Positions 8,503 through 16,142 of a DNA stretch of 64,000 nt are shown here, piece by piece. The position numbers and the translations under genes were made by a program. Numbering within the stretch: position 1 is the stretch's first letter; every line of letters starts with the position of its first letter. The notes under the pieces are model-generated. The model had not been told where the DNA came from. It ran no database searches and saw nothing but the letters and a program-made list of their open reading frames with translations. Source of the DNA: Promicromonosporaceae bacterium (GTDB lineage: Bacteria; Actinomycetota; Actinomycetes; Actinomycetales; Cellulomonadaceae); the NCBI GenBank assembly GCA_009783295.1, contig WRHK01000001.1, forward strand, positions 1-64,000, written 5' to 3'.

Positions 8503-8694
8503 GCGAGATAGAGCCGTTCCGGGCGAGATAGAGCGCGACGGCGCGAGATAGAACCCAGCCCTGCGAGATAGAGCGGATGCACGCGAGATAGAGCCCGACG
8601 GCGCACTATCTCGCGGTCACTCGCTCTATCTCGCGCCGTCGGGCTCTATCTCGCGGGCACGGGCTCTATCTCGCGGGCACGGGCGCTAGCTCGC
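8503..8694. repeat. 20-bp-pitch inverted tandem array 1 (10 units of GCGAGnTAGMRC)
   Basis: Ten 12-bp units start at 8503 and every 20 bases up to 8683 without a slip. The first five read GCGAGATAGAGC (one GAAC variant at 8543). The last five are the inverse, GCTCTATCTCGC or close variants (8603, 8623, 8643, 8663, 8683). The 8-bp spacers vary, for example GCGACGGC, GGATGCAC and GGGCACGG. GCGAG and TAG are unchanged in every unit. The array fills the gap between convergent accA3 and the GyrI-like gene, whose TAG stop (8688-8686) is inside the last unit. It would fold into a long hairpin in either transcript. Not a CRISPR: spacers are too short and half the units are inverted. Confidence 0.95.
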
Positions 8695-9168
8695 CGTCAC
8701 CGGCTGGATCAGCTCCGTGTCCCATTCCGACTCCGGGACGCCCGGCTCCGAGAGGTAGACCTCCCGGCACGCTCCCGTGAGCACGTACCCGTCGGCCGTG
8801 AGGCGGTCCATGAAGGCCGTCCAGGCCTCGCCGATGCCCGTCATCGCGCCGTGGTAGACGGTCACCGCGGCCTGGTCGATGCCGGGCAGCGTGTCGACCT
8901 CCAGGCCGGGCACCGCCGTCGTCGACACCGGGACCGGGAACGCGACGGTGACGAGCGCGCCCGACCCGTCGCCGGACTCGTCGGCGGCGTACTCCGCGAG
9001 CGGCGGGCCGTCGACGGCCACGCCGGCCTGCGCGACCCGCCCCGCGACCTCCGGGAACATCGGCCCGACGACGGGTCCGACGTGCTCGGGACCGAACCCG
9101 GGCGCCTTCCGCGTGAGCAGGGCGACGTGGACGGCGGGGACGGTGCGCACCGTGATGTCCAGGGCCAT
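8686..9168 (-). CDS. GyrI-like effector-binding domain protein
   Basis: 160 residues forming a single GyrI-like/AraC effector-binding fold. It starts MALDITVRTVPAVHVALL, has a GVAVDGPPLAEY segment in the middle, and ends with AAVTVYHGAMTGIGEAWTAF, then GACREVYLSEPG. Such domains bind small hydrophobic or cationic ligands, alone or attached to regulators. No DNA-binding part is present here, so it may act as a ligand scavenger or hydrolase-like protein. ATG at 9168 follows an AAGGAGA ribosome site. Its stop codon is supplied by the last unit of repeat array 1. Confidence 0.78.
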   Translation of the reverse strand: MALDITVRTVPAVHVALLTRKAPGFGPEHVGPVVGPMFPEVAGRVAQAGVAVDGPPLAEYAADESGDGSGALVTVAFPVPVSTTAVPGLEVDTLPGIDQAAVTVYHGAMTGIGEAWTAFMDRLTADGYVLTGACREVYLSEPGVPESEWDTELIQPVTAS

Positions 9169-9220
9169 GACGACTCTCCTTCGGGACGTCGGGATCGAGC
9201 GCTGCCACCATCGTCGCCGG

Positions 9221-9226
9221 TAACCT
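9221..9226 (+). promoter_or_regulatory. -10 box TAACCT for a leaderless NUDIX transcript
   Basis: TAACCT ends 6 bases before the GTG at 9233. Confidence 0.5.
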
Positions 9227-9232
9227 GGCCGC

Positions 9233-9766
9233 GTGCCCACCCCAGTGCCCGCCCCGCGCGTCTCGCACCACCACGACGGCGACGGCTGGGTCGAGTGCAC
9301 GTTCGCGCCCGACGGCGTGCCCGCGGAGCCGCACCGCCACTGGGGCCTGTACGGCGCGGCCGGCCTGATGCTGACCCGGCGCCTGCCCGGCGGTGGCGTC
9401 GACGTCGTGCTGCAGCACCGTGCCGACTGGTCGCACCACGGCGGCACGTGGGGTGTGCCGGGCGGCGCGCTGGAGTCGCACGAGGACGCCGTGACGGGTG
9501 CGCTGCGCGAGTCGGCCGAGGAGGCCGGCATCGACCCGGCGGCGGTCCGCGTGGTGGCCACGCACGTGCTCGACCACGGCGTGTGGAGCTACACCACCGT
9601 GGTCGCCGTCGTCGCGGACGGCGCCCGCGTGGAGCCCGTCGTGACGGACCGCGAGAGCGTGGACGTGCGCTGGGTGCCGCGTGACGACCTCGGCTCGTAC
9701 ACGCTGCTGCCTCCCTTCGAGGCGGCCCTGCCCGCATTGTGGGCACTGCTCGACGCCACGAGCTGA
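9233..9766 (+). CDS. NUDIX hydrolase
   Basis: 177 residues. The NUDIX box is complete: GGALESHEDAVTGALRESAE followed by EAGI, matching GX5EX7REUXEEXGU, so the magnesium-binding glutamates are present. GGTWGVPGG precedes it as expected. The protein should hydrolyse a nucleoside diphosphate linked to another group (ADP-ribose, dNTP or similar), but the substrate is not visible. The N terminus is Pro/His-rich and probably flexible. The GTG start agrees with the -10 box. The gene is divergent from the GyrI-like gene with 64 bases between the starts. Confidence 0.85.
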   Translation: MPTPVPAPRVSHHHDGDGWVECTFAPDGVPAEPHRHWGLYGAAGLMLTRRLPGGGVDVVLQHRADWSHHGGTWGVPGGALESHEDAVTGALRESAEEAGIDPAAVRVVATHVLDHGVWSYTTVVAVVADGARVEPVVTDRESVDVRWVPRDDLGSYTLLPPFEAALPALWALLDATS

Positions 9767-9826
9767 CCCCTGACCTGCGACGACGCAGGCCCTAGAACGG
9801 CCAGTCCCATTTACCACACACGGGTG

Positions 9827-9854
9827 TTGCCGAATTCCCGGTGGCCGGTATAGC
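9827..9854 (+). promoter_or_regulatory. efeUOB promoter
   Basis: TTGCCG (9827-9832) and TATAGC (9849-9854) are separated by 16 bases. Transcription would start near 9861, just before the iron box. Confidence 0.55.
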
Positions 9855-9873
9855 GTGCCGTCCTGGCGTCGTC

Positions 9874-9892
9874 TTAGGTGAGCCTCACCTGA
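9874..9892. promoter_or_regulatory. IdeR/DtxR-type iron box
   Basis: TTAGGTGAGCCTCACCTGA matches the known palindromic operator TTAGGTTAGCCTAACCTAA at 15 of 19 positions. It lies immediately downstream of the predicted +1, where an iron-loaded IdeR/DtxR repressor would block transcription of efeUOB. Confidence 0.85.
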
Positions 9893-9943
9893 CCTGGGCG
9901 CCGGACGCACCGGACCACGACGGTCCCGAACCCCAGGAGAGAC

Positions 9944-10795
9944 ATGCTCGCCAACTTCCTCATCGGGCTCCGCGAGGGCCTCGAGGCCGCGCTGGTCGTC
10001 GGGATCCTGGTCGCCTACCTGGTGAAGTCGGACCGCCGCGACCGCCTCCCCCAGCTGTGGCTCGGCATCGGCGTCGCCGTCGTGGTCTCGCTCGGGTTCG
10101 GCGCGCTGCTGACGTTTGGGCCGCGTGGCCTGGACGACGACGTGCAGGAGGGCATCGGCGGCACCCTGTCGATCCTCGCCGTCGCGCTGATCACCTGGAT
10201 GATCTTCTGGATGGGCAAGACGGCCCGGTTCCTCAAGGGCAACCTGCAGCACAAGCTCGACGACGCCGTCGACGCCGGCAAGTGGGCCGTGGCGATCATG
10301 GCGATGCTGGCCGTCGGGCGCGAGGGCCTCGAGACCGCGCTGTTCCTCTGGGCGGGCGCGCAGGCCACCGGGCACACCACCGACCCGCTGCTCGGCGCCG
10401 TGCTGGGCCTGGTCGTGGCGATCGGCCTCGGCTACCTGGTGTACCGCGGGGCGGTGAGGCTCAACCTCAAGACGTTCTTCTCCTGGACCGGCCTGGTGCT
10501 CATCGTCATCGCCGCCGGCGTGCTCGCGTACGGCGTCCACGACCTGCAGGAGGCCGGCTGGCTGCCCGGGCTGCACTCCCTCGCGTTCGACGTGTCCGCG
10601 CAGGTCCCGCCGTCGTCCTGGTACGGCACCCTGCTCAAGGGCATCTTCAACTTCTCGCCCGCCACGACGTGGCTGCAGGCCATCGCCTGGGTCGCGTACG
10701 CCGTGCCCACGCTGATCCTGTTCGTCCGGACCGCGTTCGCCCGGCCGCGCCCGGCCGCCCCCGCGCCTACGCAGGCGCACGCCGTCGCCGCCTGA
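9944..10795 (+). CDS. efeU: ferrous iron permease EfeU (FTR1 family)
   Basis: 283 residues with about seven membrane helices. Two REGLE iron-binding motifs mark the FTR1 family: residues 10-14 (GLREGLEAALVVG) and 126-130 (GREGLETALFLWAG). It carries iron across the cytoplasmic membrane as part of the EfeUOB system. ATG at 9944 follows an AGGAGA ribosome site. It is first in the operon, followed by efeO after 34 bases. The iron box upstream indicates repression when iron is sufficient. Confidence 0.93.
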   Translation: MLANFLIGLREGLEAALVVGILVAYLVKSDRRDRLPQLWLGIGVAVVVSLGFGALLTFGPRGLDDDVQEGIGGTLSILAVALITWMIFWMGKTARFLKGNLQHKLDDAVDAGKWAVAIMAMLAVGREGLETALFLWAGAQATGHTTDPLLGAVLGLVVAIGLGYLVYRGAVRLNLKTFFSWTGLVLIVIAAGVLAYGVHDLQEAGWLPGLHSLAFDVSAQVPPSSWYGTLLKGIFNFSPATTWLQAIAWVAYAVPTLILFVRTAFARPRPAAPAPTQAHAVAA

Positions 10796-10829
10796 CCTCG
10801 CCGCCGACCCTCCCCCTCGAAGGATCCCC

Positions 10830-12044
10830 GTGCCTCGCAAGTACTCCCCGACGTTCGTGCTGCCCGCGCTCGGCCTGGCCGCCCTGCTCGCGACCGCCGG
10901 CTGCACCCCCAACGACCCCGCCGCAGCCAGCACCGGCAAGGACGGCGGCCCCAGCACGGTCACGGTGACCAGCACCGCCGACAAGTGCACGCTGTCGGCG
11001 ACGTCGGCCCCGTCGGGCAACGTGGTGTTCCAGGTCAGCAACACCGGCGACGACGTGACGGAGTTCTACCTGCTGGCCGCGGACGGCAAGCGCATCGTGG
11101 GCGAGATCGAGAACATCGGCCCCGGGCTCGAGCGCAGGCTCGTCGTCACGGCCAAGCCGGGCACGTACCGCGCCGCGTGCAAGCCCGGCATGGTGGGCGA
11201 CGGCATCCAGACGGCGTTCACCGTGACGGACTCCGGCGCCGACACCTCCCCGACGGGCTCCGAGGCCGACCAGCTCGCCACCGCCACGGCCTCGTACGTC
11301 GGCTACGTGCGCGACCAGACCGACCAGCTGGTCACCGCCACGCAGCAGTTCGTCGCGGCCTACGAGGCCGGCGACGACGCGCAGGCCCGCGCCCTGTACC
11401 CGTCGGCGCGCGTGCACTACGAGCGCATCGAGCCCGTCGCCGAGTCGTTCGGCGACCTGGACCCGCGCCTCGACGCCCGGCAGGCCGACGTCGAGCAGGG
11501 GCAGACCTGGTCGGGCTGGCACCTGCTGGAGAAGGACCTGTGGGCGCCCCAGCCCGCGGCCAACGGCGGCACCGCCTACACGGCCCTGACGCCCGCCCAG
11601 CGCACGCAGTTCGGCGACCAGCTCGTGGCCGACACGCAGGACCTGCACACGCGCGTGCACGCGGAGGACTTCGCCACCTCGCTCGACGCCGCGACCATCG
11701 CCAACGGCTCCAAGGGGCTGCTCGACGAGGTCGCGACCCGCAAGGTCTCGGGCGAGGAGGAGATCTGGTCGCACACCGACCTGTCCGACTTCCAGGCCAA
11801 CGTCGAGGGCGCGCAGGTCGCGTTCGAGGACCTGCAGGACGTCGTCCACGCCAAGGACCCGCAGCTGGAGCAGCAGCTGGTCACGCGCTTCAAGGACCTC
11901 ACCGCGCTCCTCGCGGCGCACCAGCACGGCAGCGGCTGGGTGTCGTACACGACGCTGACGCAGGACCAGGTCAAGGCGCTGTCGGCCGCGGTCGACGCGC
12001 TGAGCGAGCCGCTGAGCAGGCTGGCGTCGGCGGTCGTGCTGTGA
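10830..12044 (+). CDS. efeO: iron uptake lipoprotein EfeO (cupredoxin plus M75 domain)
   Basis: 404 residues. The N terminus is a lipoprotein signal ending LATAGC, so the protein should be anchored outside the membrane. Residues 45-130 resemble the EfeO cupredoxin-like domain. Residues 150-395 are an M75/imelysin-type helical domain with the metal motif HLLE (about residue 230, in GWHLLEKDLW). It captures iron and passes it to EfeU. The GTG start follows GAAGGA. Its TGA overlaps the GTG of efeB as GTGA, so the two proteins are translationally coupled. Confidence 0.92.
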   Translation: MPRKYSPTFVLPALGLAALLATAGCTPNDPAAASTGKDGGPSTVTVTSTADKCTLSATSAPSGNVVFQVSNTGDDVTEFYLLAADGKRIVGEIENIGPGLERRLVVTAKPGTYRAACKPGMVGDGIQTAFTVTDSGADTSPTGSEADQLATATASYVGYVRDQTDQLVTATQQFVAAYEAGDDAQARALYPSARVHYERIEPVAESFGDLDPRLDARQADVEQGQTWSGWHLLEKDLWAPQPAANGGTAYTALTPAQRTQFGDQLVADTQDLHTRVHAEDFATSLDAATIANGSKGLLDEVATRKVSGEEEIWSHTDLSDFQANVEGAQVAFEDLQDVVHAKDPQLEQQLVTRFKDLTALLAAHQHGSGWVSYTTLTQDQVKALSAAVDALSEPLSRLASAVVL

Positions 12045-13333
12045 CCACCGACCCGGCGGTCGAGGGCGGGGTCTCGCGCCGCTCGCTGCTGGGCGCGGGC
12101 GGGGTGGGCCTCGCCGCGCTCGCCGCCGGGTTCGCGGGCGGGTTCGGGACAGCGAAGGCGGTCTCAGGCCCTCCGGAGCCGACGGCCACCGACGTCGTGC
12201 CGTTCCACGGCACGCACCAGGCCGGCATCGTCACCCCGGCCCAGGACCGCCTGCACTTCGCGACGTTCGACCTCACGACGACGTCGCGCGACGACGTCGT
12301 CGCCCTGCTCCAGGCATGGACGGCTGCCGCCGAGCGCATGACGCGGGGCCTGCCCGCCGGCGAGCTCGGCCCCGACGACGGCCCCTATGAGGCCCCGCCG
12401 GACGACACGGGCGAGGCGCAGGACCTCACGGCAGCCAACCTGACCATCACGTTCGGCTTCGGCCGGTCGCTGTTCACGGACGCGCACGGCACGGACCGCT
12501 TCGGGCTCGCGGCCCGGCGCCCGGCGGCGCTCCAGGACCTGCCGCACTTCCCCGGCGACATGCTCGAGGACGCCCGCGTGGGCGGCGACCTGGCCGTCCA
12601 GGCCTGCGCGGACGACCCGCAGGTGGCCGTGCACGCCATCCGCAACCTGGCTCGTCTCGCGTTCGGCACCGCGCAGGTGCGCTGGAGCCAGCTCGGCTAC
12701 GGCCGCACGTCGCGCACGTCGTCGGCGCAGGCCACACCGCGCAACCTGTTCGGGTTCAAGGACGGCACGGCCAACATCGTCGCGGAGGACGCGAAGGCGC
12801 TGGCGGAGCACGTGTGGGTCGCCCCCGGCGACGACCCCGCCGCCGCCTGGCTCGCGGGCGGGTCGTACCTGGTGGCGCGGCGCATCCGCATGATCATCGA
12901 GACCTGGGACCGCGGCTCGCTGCACGAGCAGGAGACCAACGTCGGCCGCACCAAGGGCAGCGGGGCGCCGCTGTCGGGCGGCAAGGAGACCACCGAGCCG
13001 GACTTCGCGCGCTCCGGGTCGGACGGCAAGCCGCTCATCGACCCGAGGTCGCACGTGGCGCTCGCGCACCCGTCGCGCAACGGCGGCGCGCGTCTGCTGC
13101 GCCGTGGCTACAACTACACCGACGGGTCCGACGGCCTCGGGCACCTCGACGCCGGGCTGTTCTTCCTGGCGTTCGTGCGCGACCCGGGCACGCAGTACGT
13201 GCCGATGCAGACGGCACTGGCGAGCAACGACCTGATGAGCGAGTACCTGCGGCACACCGGGTCGGGCCTGTTCGCGGTGCCGCCCGGCCCGCGGCCCGGC
13301 GAGTACGTGGGCCAGGCCCTTTTCGAGGCTTAG
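12041..13333 (+). CDS. efeB: deferrochelatase/DyP-type peroxidase EfeB
   Basis: 430 residues. A twin-arginine signal (SRRSLLGAGGVGLAALAAGF) sends it folded across the membrane. The DyP signature GFKDGTANI carries the catalytic D241. H343 in HPSRNGGARLLRRGYNY is the likely haem ligand, with Arg residues close by. In EfeUOB systems this haem enzyme oxidises ferrous iron or releases iron from haem. The GTG at 12041 overlaps the efeO stop, so this start is favoured over longer frames. Its TAG stop and the TAA of the convergent next gene share bases (TTAG at 13330-13333). Confidence 0.92.
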   Translation: MTTDPAVEGGVSRRSLLGAGGVGLAALAAGFAGGFGTAKAVSGPPEPTATDVVPFHGTHQAGIVTPAQDRLHFATFDLTTTSRDDVVALLQAWTAAAERMTRGLPAGELGPDDGPYEAPPDDTGEAQDLTAANLTITFGFGRSLFTDAHGTDRFGLAARRPAALQDLPHFPGDMLEDARVGGDLAVQACADDPQVAVHAIRNLARLAFGTAQVRWSQLGYGRTSRTSSAQATPRNLFGFKDGTANIVAEDAKALAEHVWVAPGDDPAAAWLAGGSYLVARRIRMIIETWDRGSLHEQETNVGRTKGSGAPLSGGKETTEPDFARSGSDGKPLIDPRSHVALAHPSRNGGARLLRRGYNYTDGSDGLGHLDAGLFFLAFVRDPGTQYVPMQTALASNDLMSEYLRHTGSGLFAVPPGPRPGEYVGQALFEA

Positions 13334-13797
13334 CCGACGGAGGCGTGGACCACGACCTCGCCGCCCTCGACCGCCACGCCCGTGACGTCCAGGCCGGGCA
13401 GCTTCTCGGCCAGCAGCGCCTCGACGTCGACGGCGACGGTCCCGTCCGACCGGATGTCGACGGCGCCGCGCGGCAGCCCGTTCGCCGCCAGGCGCCGCTC
13501 GAGCGGTTCGGCGAGCAGCCCCAGGAGCTTGCCGACGGGCAGCCCGCCCGCGTTGATCCCGACGCTCAGCGTCGCCACGCCGCCGGCGAACCCGAGCACG
13601 CGGACCTCCGCCCGCACCACTGGGGTCAGGCGGGCGGCGAGTCGCAGCGGCCCGGGCAGCTCGTCGAGCCTGCGCAGGTCGGCGGTCACGCGCACGGTTC
13701 CGCCGTCGGCGGCCACGGACGTGATGACGGGCGGCAGGCCCTGGCCGCCGATGGCGGCGAGCGCGACGGCCTCGGTGGGCGTGAGTCGGATCAGCAC
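13330..13797 (-). CDS. conserved actinobacterial protein of unknown function
   Basis: 155 residues with alternating short beta strands and helices and no cysteines, signal or membrane segment. It begins MLIRLTPTEAVALAAIG and ends in a Val-rich strand. No family could be assigned by eye. The GTG start at 13797 is supported by a leaderless -10 box six bases upstream. It lies just downstream of lpdA on the same strand but has its own promoter. Confidence 0.6.
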   Translation of the reverse strand: MLIRLTPTEAVALAAIGGQGLPPVITSVAADGGTVRVTADLRRLDELPGPLRLAARLTPVVRAEVRVLGFAGGVATLSVGINAGGLPVGKLLGLLAEPLERRLAANGLPRGAVDIRSDGTVAVDVEALLAEKLPGLDVTGVAVEGGEVVVHASVG

Positions 13798-13803
13798 CCG
13801 ACG

Positions 13804-13809
13804 AGCCTA
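13804..13809 (-). promoter_or_regulatory. -10 box TAGGCT for a leaderless transcript
   Basis: Read on the minus strand, TAGGCT ends 6 bases before the GTG at 13797. It lies inside the last codons of lpdA. Confidence 0.55.
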
Positions 13810-15243
13810 CGCACCGTCCGGCATCAGGCGGTCGTGCAGCACGCGCGCACCCTCGGCCACCGACCCCGAGAGCGACGGGTAGACGGTGAACGACCCCGCG
13901 ACGTCGTCGACCGTGAGCCGGTGCGCGACCGCGAGCGTGATGGGGAAGATCAGCTCCGAGGCCCGCGGGGCCACCACGACGCCGCCCAGCACCACGCCGG
14001 CCTCGGGGTGCGCGAACAGCTTCACGAACCCGTCGCGCATGCCCAGCATCTTGGCGCGCGGGTTGCGGGCCAGCGGCAGCGTGGTGGTGATGTACCGCAG
14101 GCCGTGGTCGGCGAGGTGCTTCTCGCTGTAGCCGACGGTCGCGATCTCCGGCGCGGTGAAGATGTTCGCCGCCACCGTGCCCAGGCGCAGCGGCTCGACG
14201 GCGTCGCCCAGCGCGTGGGCCATCGCGATGCGGCCCTGCTGCGCGGCCACGGAGGCGAGCGGCAGCACGCCCGTGCAGTCGCCCGCGGCGTACACGCCGC
14301 GCACCGAGGTGCGCGACACCTTGTCGACGACGACGTGCCCGGACTCGCTCAGCGCGACGCCGGCCCCCTCGAGGCCCAGGCCGCCGGTCGACGGCACGCC
14401 GCCCACCGCGAGCAGCACGTGCGACCCCTCGACCACGCGGCCGTCGGACAGGGTCACCGCCACGCCCGTCGCGGTGCGCTCGGCCGACGCCGCGCGCGAG
14501 CGCGACATGACCGTCATGCCGCGGCCACGGAACACGTCCTCGAGCAGGGCGGCGGCGTCCTCGTCCTCGCCGGGCAGCACGCGGTCGCGCGAGGAGACCA
14601 GCACGACGTCGCAGCCCAGCGCGTGGTACGCCCCGGCGAACTCGGCGCCCGTGACGCCGGAGCCCACGACGATCAGCCGCTCGGGCAGCGCGTGCAGCTG
14701 GTAGAGCTGCGTCCAGGTGAGGATGCGCTCGCCGTCGGGCACCGCCGTCGGGAGGATGCGCGGGGTGGCGCCGACCGCGAGCAGGATGCTGTCGGCGTCG
14801 AGCACGGTCTCGGTGCCCTGACCCGTCGCGACCACGACCCGCGCGGGCCCGTCGAGCCGCCCCGTCCCGGTGACCACCTCGACGCCCTCGCGCACCAGCC
14901 GCGCGCGGATGTCCGCCGACTGCGCGGCGGCAAGCGCCAGCACGCGCGTGTTCACGGCGCCGAGGTCGACGTCGTAGCGCGCTCCGCCGTCGCGGATGCC
15001 CAGCTCGGGGGCGGCCTCGGCGATGGTGAGCCACTCGGCGGTGGCGATGAGCGTCTTGGAGGGCACGACGTCGGTGAGCACGGCCGCGCCGCCCAGCCCG
15101 TGGCGCTCCACCACGGTGACGCGGGCGCCGCGGCGCCGGGCGACCAGGGCGGCCTCGTAGCCGCCGGGCCCGCCGCCCAGGATGACCACGTGGTGGGGGT
15201 CGCCTGCAGGAGAGGTCAGGGTGTCATCTCGCACGGCCGACAT
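13807..15243 (-). CDS. lpdA: NAD(P)H-quinone dehydrogenase LpdA (disulfide-less lipoamide dehydrogenase homologue)
   Basis: 478 residues with the flavoprotein disulfide reductase layout: an FAD dinucleotide site (VVILGGGPGGYEAALVARRR), an NAD site (IVVGSGVTGAEFAGAY), a second FAD motif (GVYAAGDCTG) and a C-terminal dimer domain. The redox-active CxxxxC motif is absent: the region normally reading GGTCLNVGCIPSK here reads GGAAVLTDVVPSK. This matches M. tuberculosis LpdA (Rv3303c), described as a quinone reductase rather than a lipoamide dehydrogenase. It is divergent from punA across 29 bases that hold a dyad. Confidence 0.88.
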   Translation of the reverse strand: MSAVRDDTLTSPAGDPHHVVILGGGPGGYEAALVARRRGARVTVVERHGLGGAAVLTDVVPSKTLIATAEWLTIAEAAPELGIRDGGARYDVDLGAVNTRVLALAAAQSADIRARLVREGVEVVTGTGRLDGPARVVVATGQGTETVLDADSILLAVGATPRILPTAVPDGERILTWTQLYQLHALPERLIVVGSGVTGAEFAGAYHALGCDVVLVSSRDRVLPGEDEDAAALLEDVFRGRGMTVMSRSRAASAERTATGVAVTLSDGRVVEGSHVLLAVGGVPSTGGLGLEGAGVALSESGHVVVDKVSRTSVRGVYAAGDCTGVLPLASVAAQQGRIAMAHALGDAVEPLRLGTVAANIFTAPEIATVGYSEKHLADHGLRYITTTLPLARNPRAKMLGMRDGFVKLFAHPEAGVVLGGVVVAPRASELIFPITLAVAHRLTVDDVAGSFTVYPSLSGSVAEGARVLHDRLMPDGA

Positions 15244-15245
15244 TG

Positions 15246-15260
15246 TTCCAGCCCCTGGAA
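15246..15260. promoter_or_regulatory. operator-like dyad between lpdA and punA
   Basis: TTCCAG-CCC-CTGGAA is a perfect 6-bp inverted repeat. It fills half of the 29-base gap between the two start codons and touches the punA -10 box, so a bound protein should affect both genes. Confidence 0.5.
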
Positions 15261-15266
15261 TACCCT
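15261..15266 (+). promoter_or_regulatory. -10 box TACCCT for leaderless punA
   Basis: TACCCT ends 6 bases before the ATG at 15273. This decides against the longer in-frame start at 15243. Confidence 0.6.
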
Positions 15267-15272
15267 CGGACC

Positions 15273-16124
15273 ATGACCAGCAACGCCGCTCCCGTGCCCG
15301 ATCTCGACGACCCGGCGACCGACCCGTTCGACGTCGCGCGTGCGGCCGCGGAGCACATCGCCGGCAAGTCCGGGGTGGAGGGGCACGACATCGCCCTCGT
15401 CCTGGGTTCTGGCTGGGGCGGAGCGGCCGAGCTGATCGGCGACGTGGTCGCGGAGATCCCGTCGCACGAGATCCCAGGGTTCGCCAAGCCGTCGGTGGTG
15501 GGGCACGTGGGGACCACGCGGTCGATCCGGGTGGAGCGGCCCGACGGCTCGACGCGCAACGTGCTGGTGCTGGGCTCGCGCACCCACCTGTACGAGGGCC
15601 GCGGCGTGCGGCGCGTGGCGCACGGCGTGCGGACGGCGGCGGCGACGGGCGCGACCACGGTGGTGCTGACCAACGGCTGCGGCGGCCTGCACGTCTCGTG
15701 GCGCCCGGGCCAGGTGGTGCTGCTCAAGGACCACATCAACCTCACGGCGACGTCGCCGCTCGAGGGCGCCACGTTCGTGGACCTCACCGGCCTGTACAGC
15801 CCCGCACTGCGTCAGCTGGCCCACCAGGTGGACCCGACGCTTCCGGAGGGCGTGTACGCCCAGTTCCGCGGCCCGCACTACGAGACCCCGGCCGAGGTGC
15901 GGATGGCCGGGATCATGGGCGCCGACCTGGTGGGCATGTCGACGGGCCTGGAGGCGATCGCGGCCCGGCACTGCGGCCTCGAGGTGCTGGGCATGTCGCT
16001 GGTCACCAACCTGGCCGCGGGCGTGAGCCCGCACCCCCTGTCGCACGAGGAGGTGCTGGAGGCGGGCGCCAAGGCCGGGCCCGTCATCAGCGACCTGCTC
16101 GCGCAGATCGTCAAGCTCGTGTGA
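15273..16124 (+). CDS. punA: purine-nucleoside phosphorylase
   Basis: 283 residues of the trimeric (class II) PNP type. Visible family blocks are ALVLGSGWGG (phosphate loop), the LKDHINLTATSPLEG segment, and FRGPHYETPAEVRMAGIMGA followed by MSTGLEAIAARH (base and ribose pocket), then SLVTNLAAG. The enzyme splits purine nucleosides with phosphate to base and (deoxy)ribose 1-phosphate in the cytoplasm. It is followed 18 bases later by a phosphosugar mutase that could use the pentose or hexose 1-phosphate, an arrangement shared with mycobacteria. Confidence 0.92.
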   Translation: MTSNAAPVPDLDDPATDPFDVARAAAEHIAGKSGVEGHDIALVLGSGWGGAAELIGDVVAEIPSHEIPGFAKPSVVGHVGTTRSIRVERPDGSTRNVLVLGSRTHLYEGRGVRRVAHGVRTAAATGATTVVLTNGCGGLHVSWRPGQVVLLKDHINLTATSPLEGATFVDLTGLYSPALRQLAHQVDPTLPEGVYAQFRGPHYETPAEVRMAGIMGADLVGMSTGLEAIAARHCGLEVLGMSLVTNLAAGVSPHPLSHEEVLEAGAKAGPVISDLLAQIVKLV

Positions 16125-16142
16125 GCCCTTCGGAGGACCGAG

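Noticed and set aside
8503-8694. CRISPR array
   Set aside because: Spacers are only 8 bases, half of the units are inverted, and no cas gene is present.
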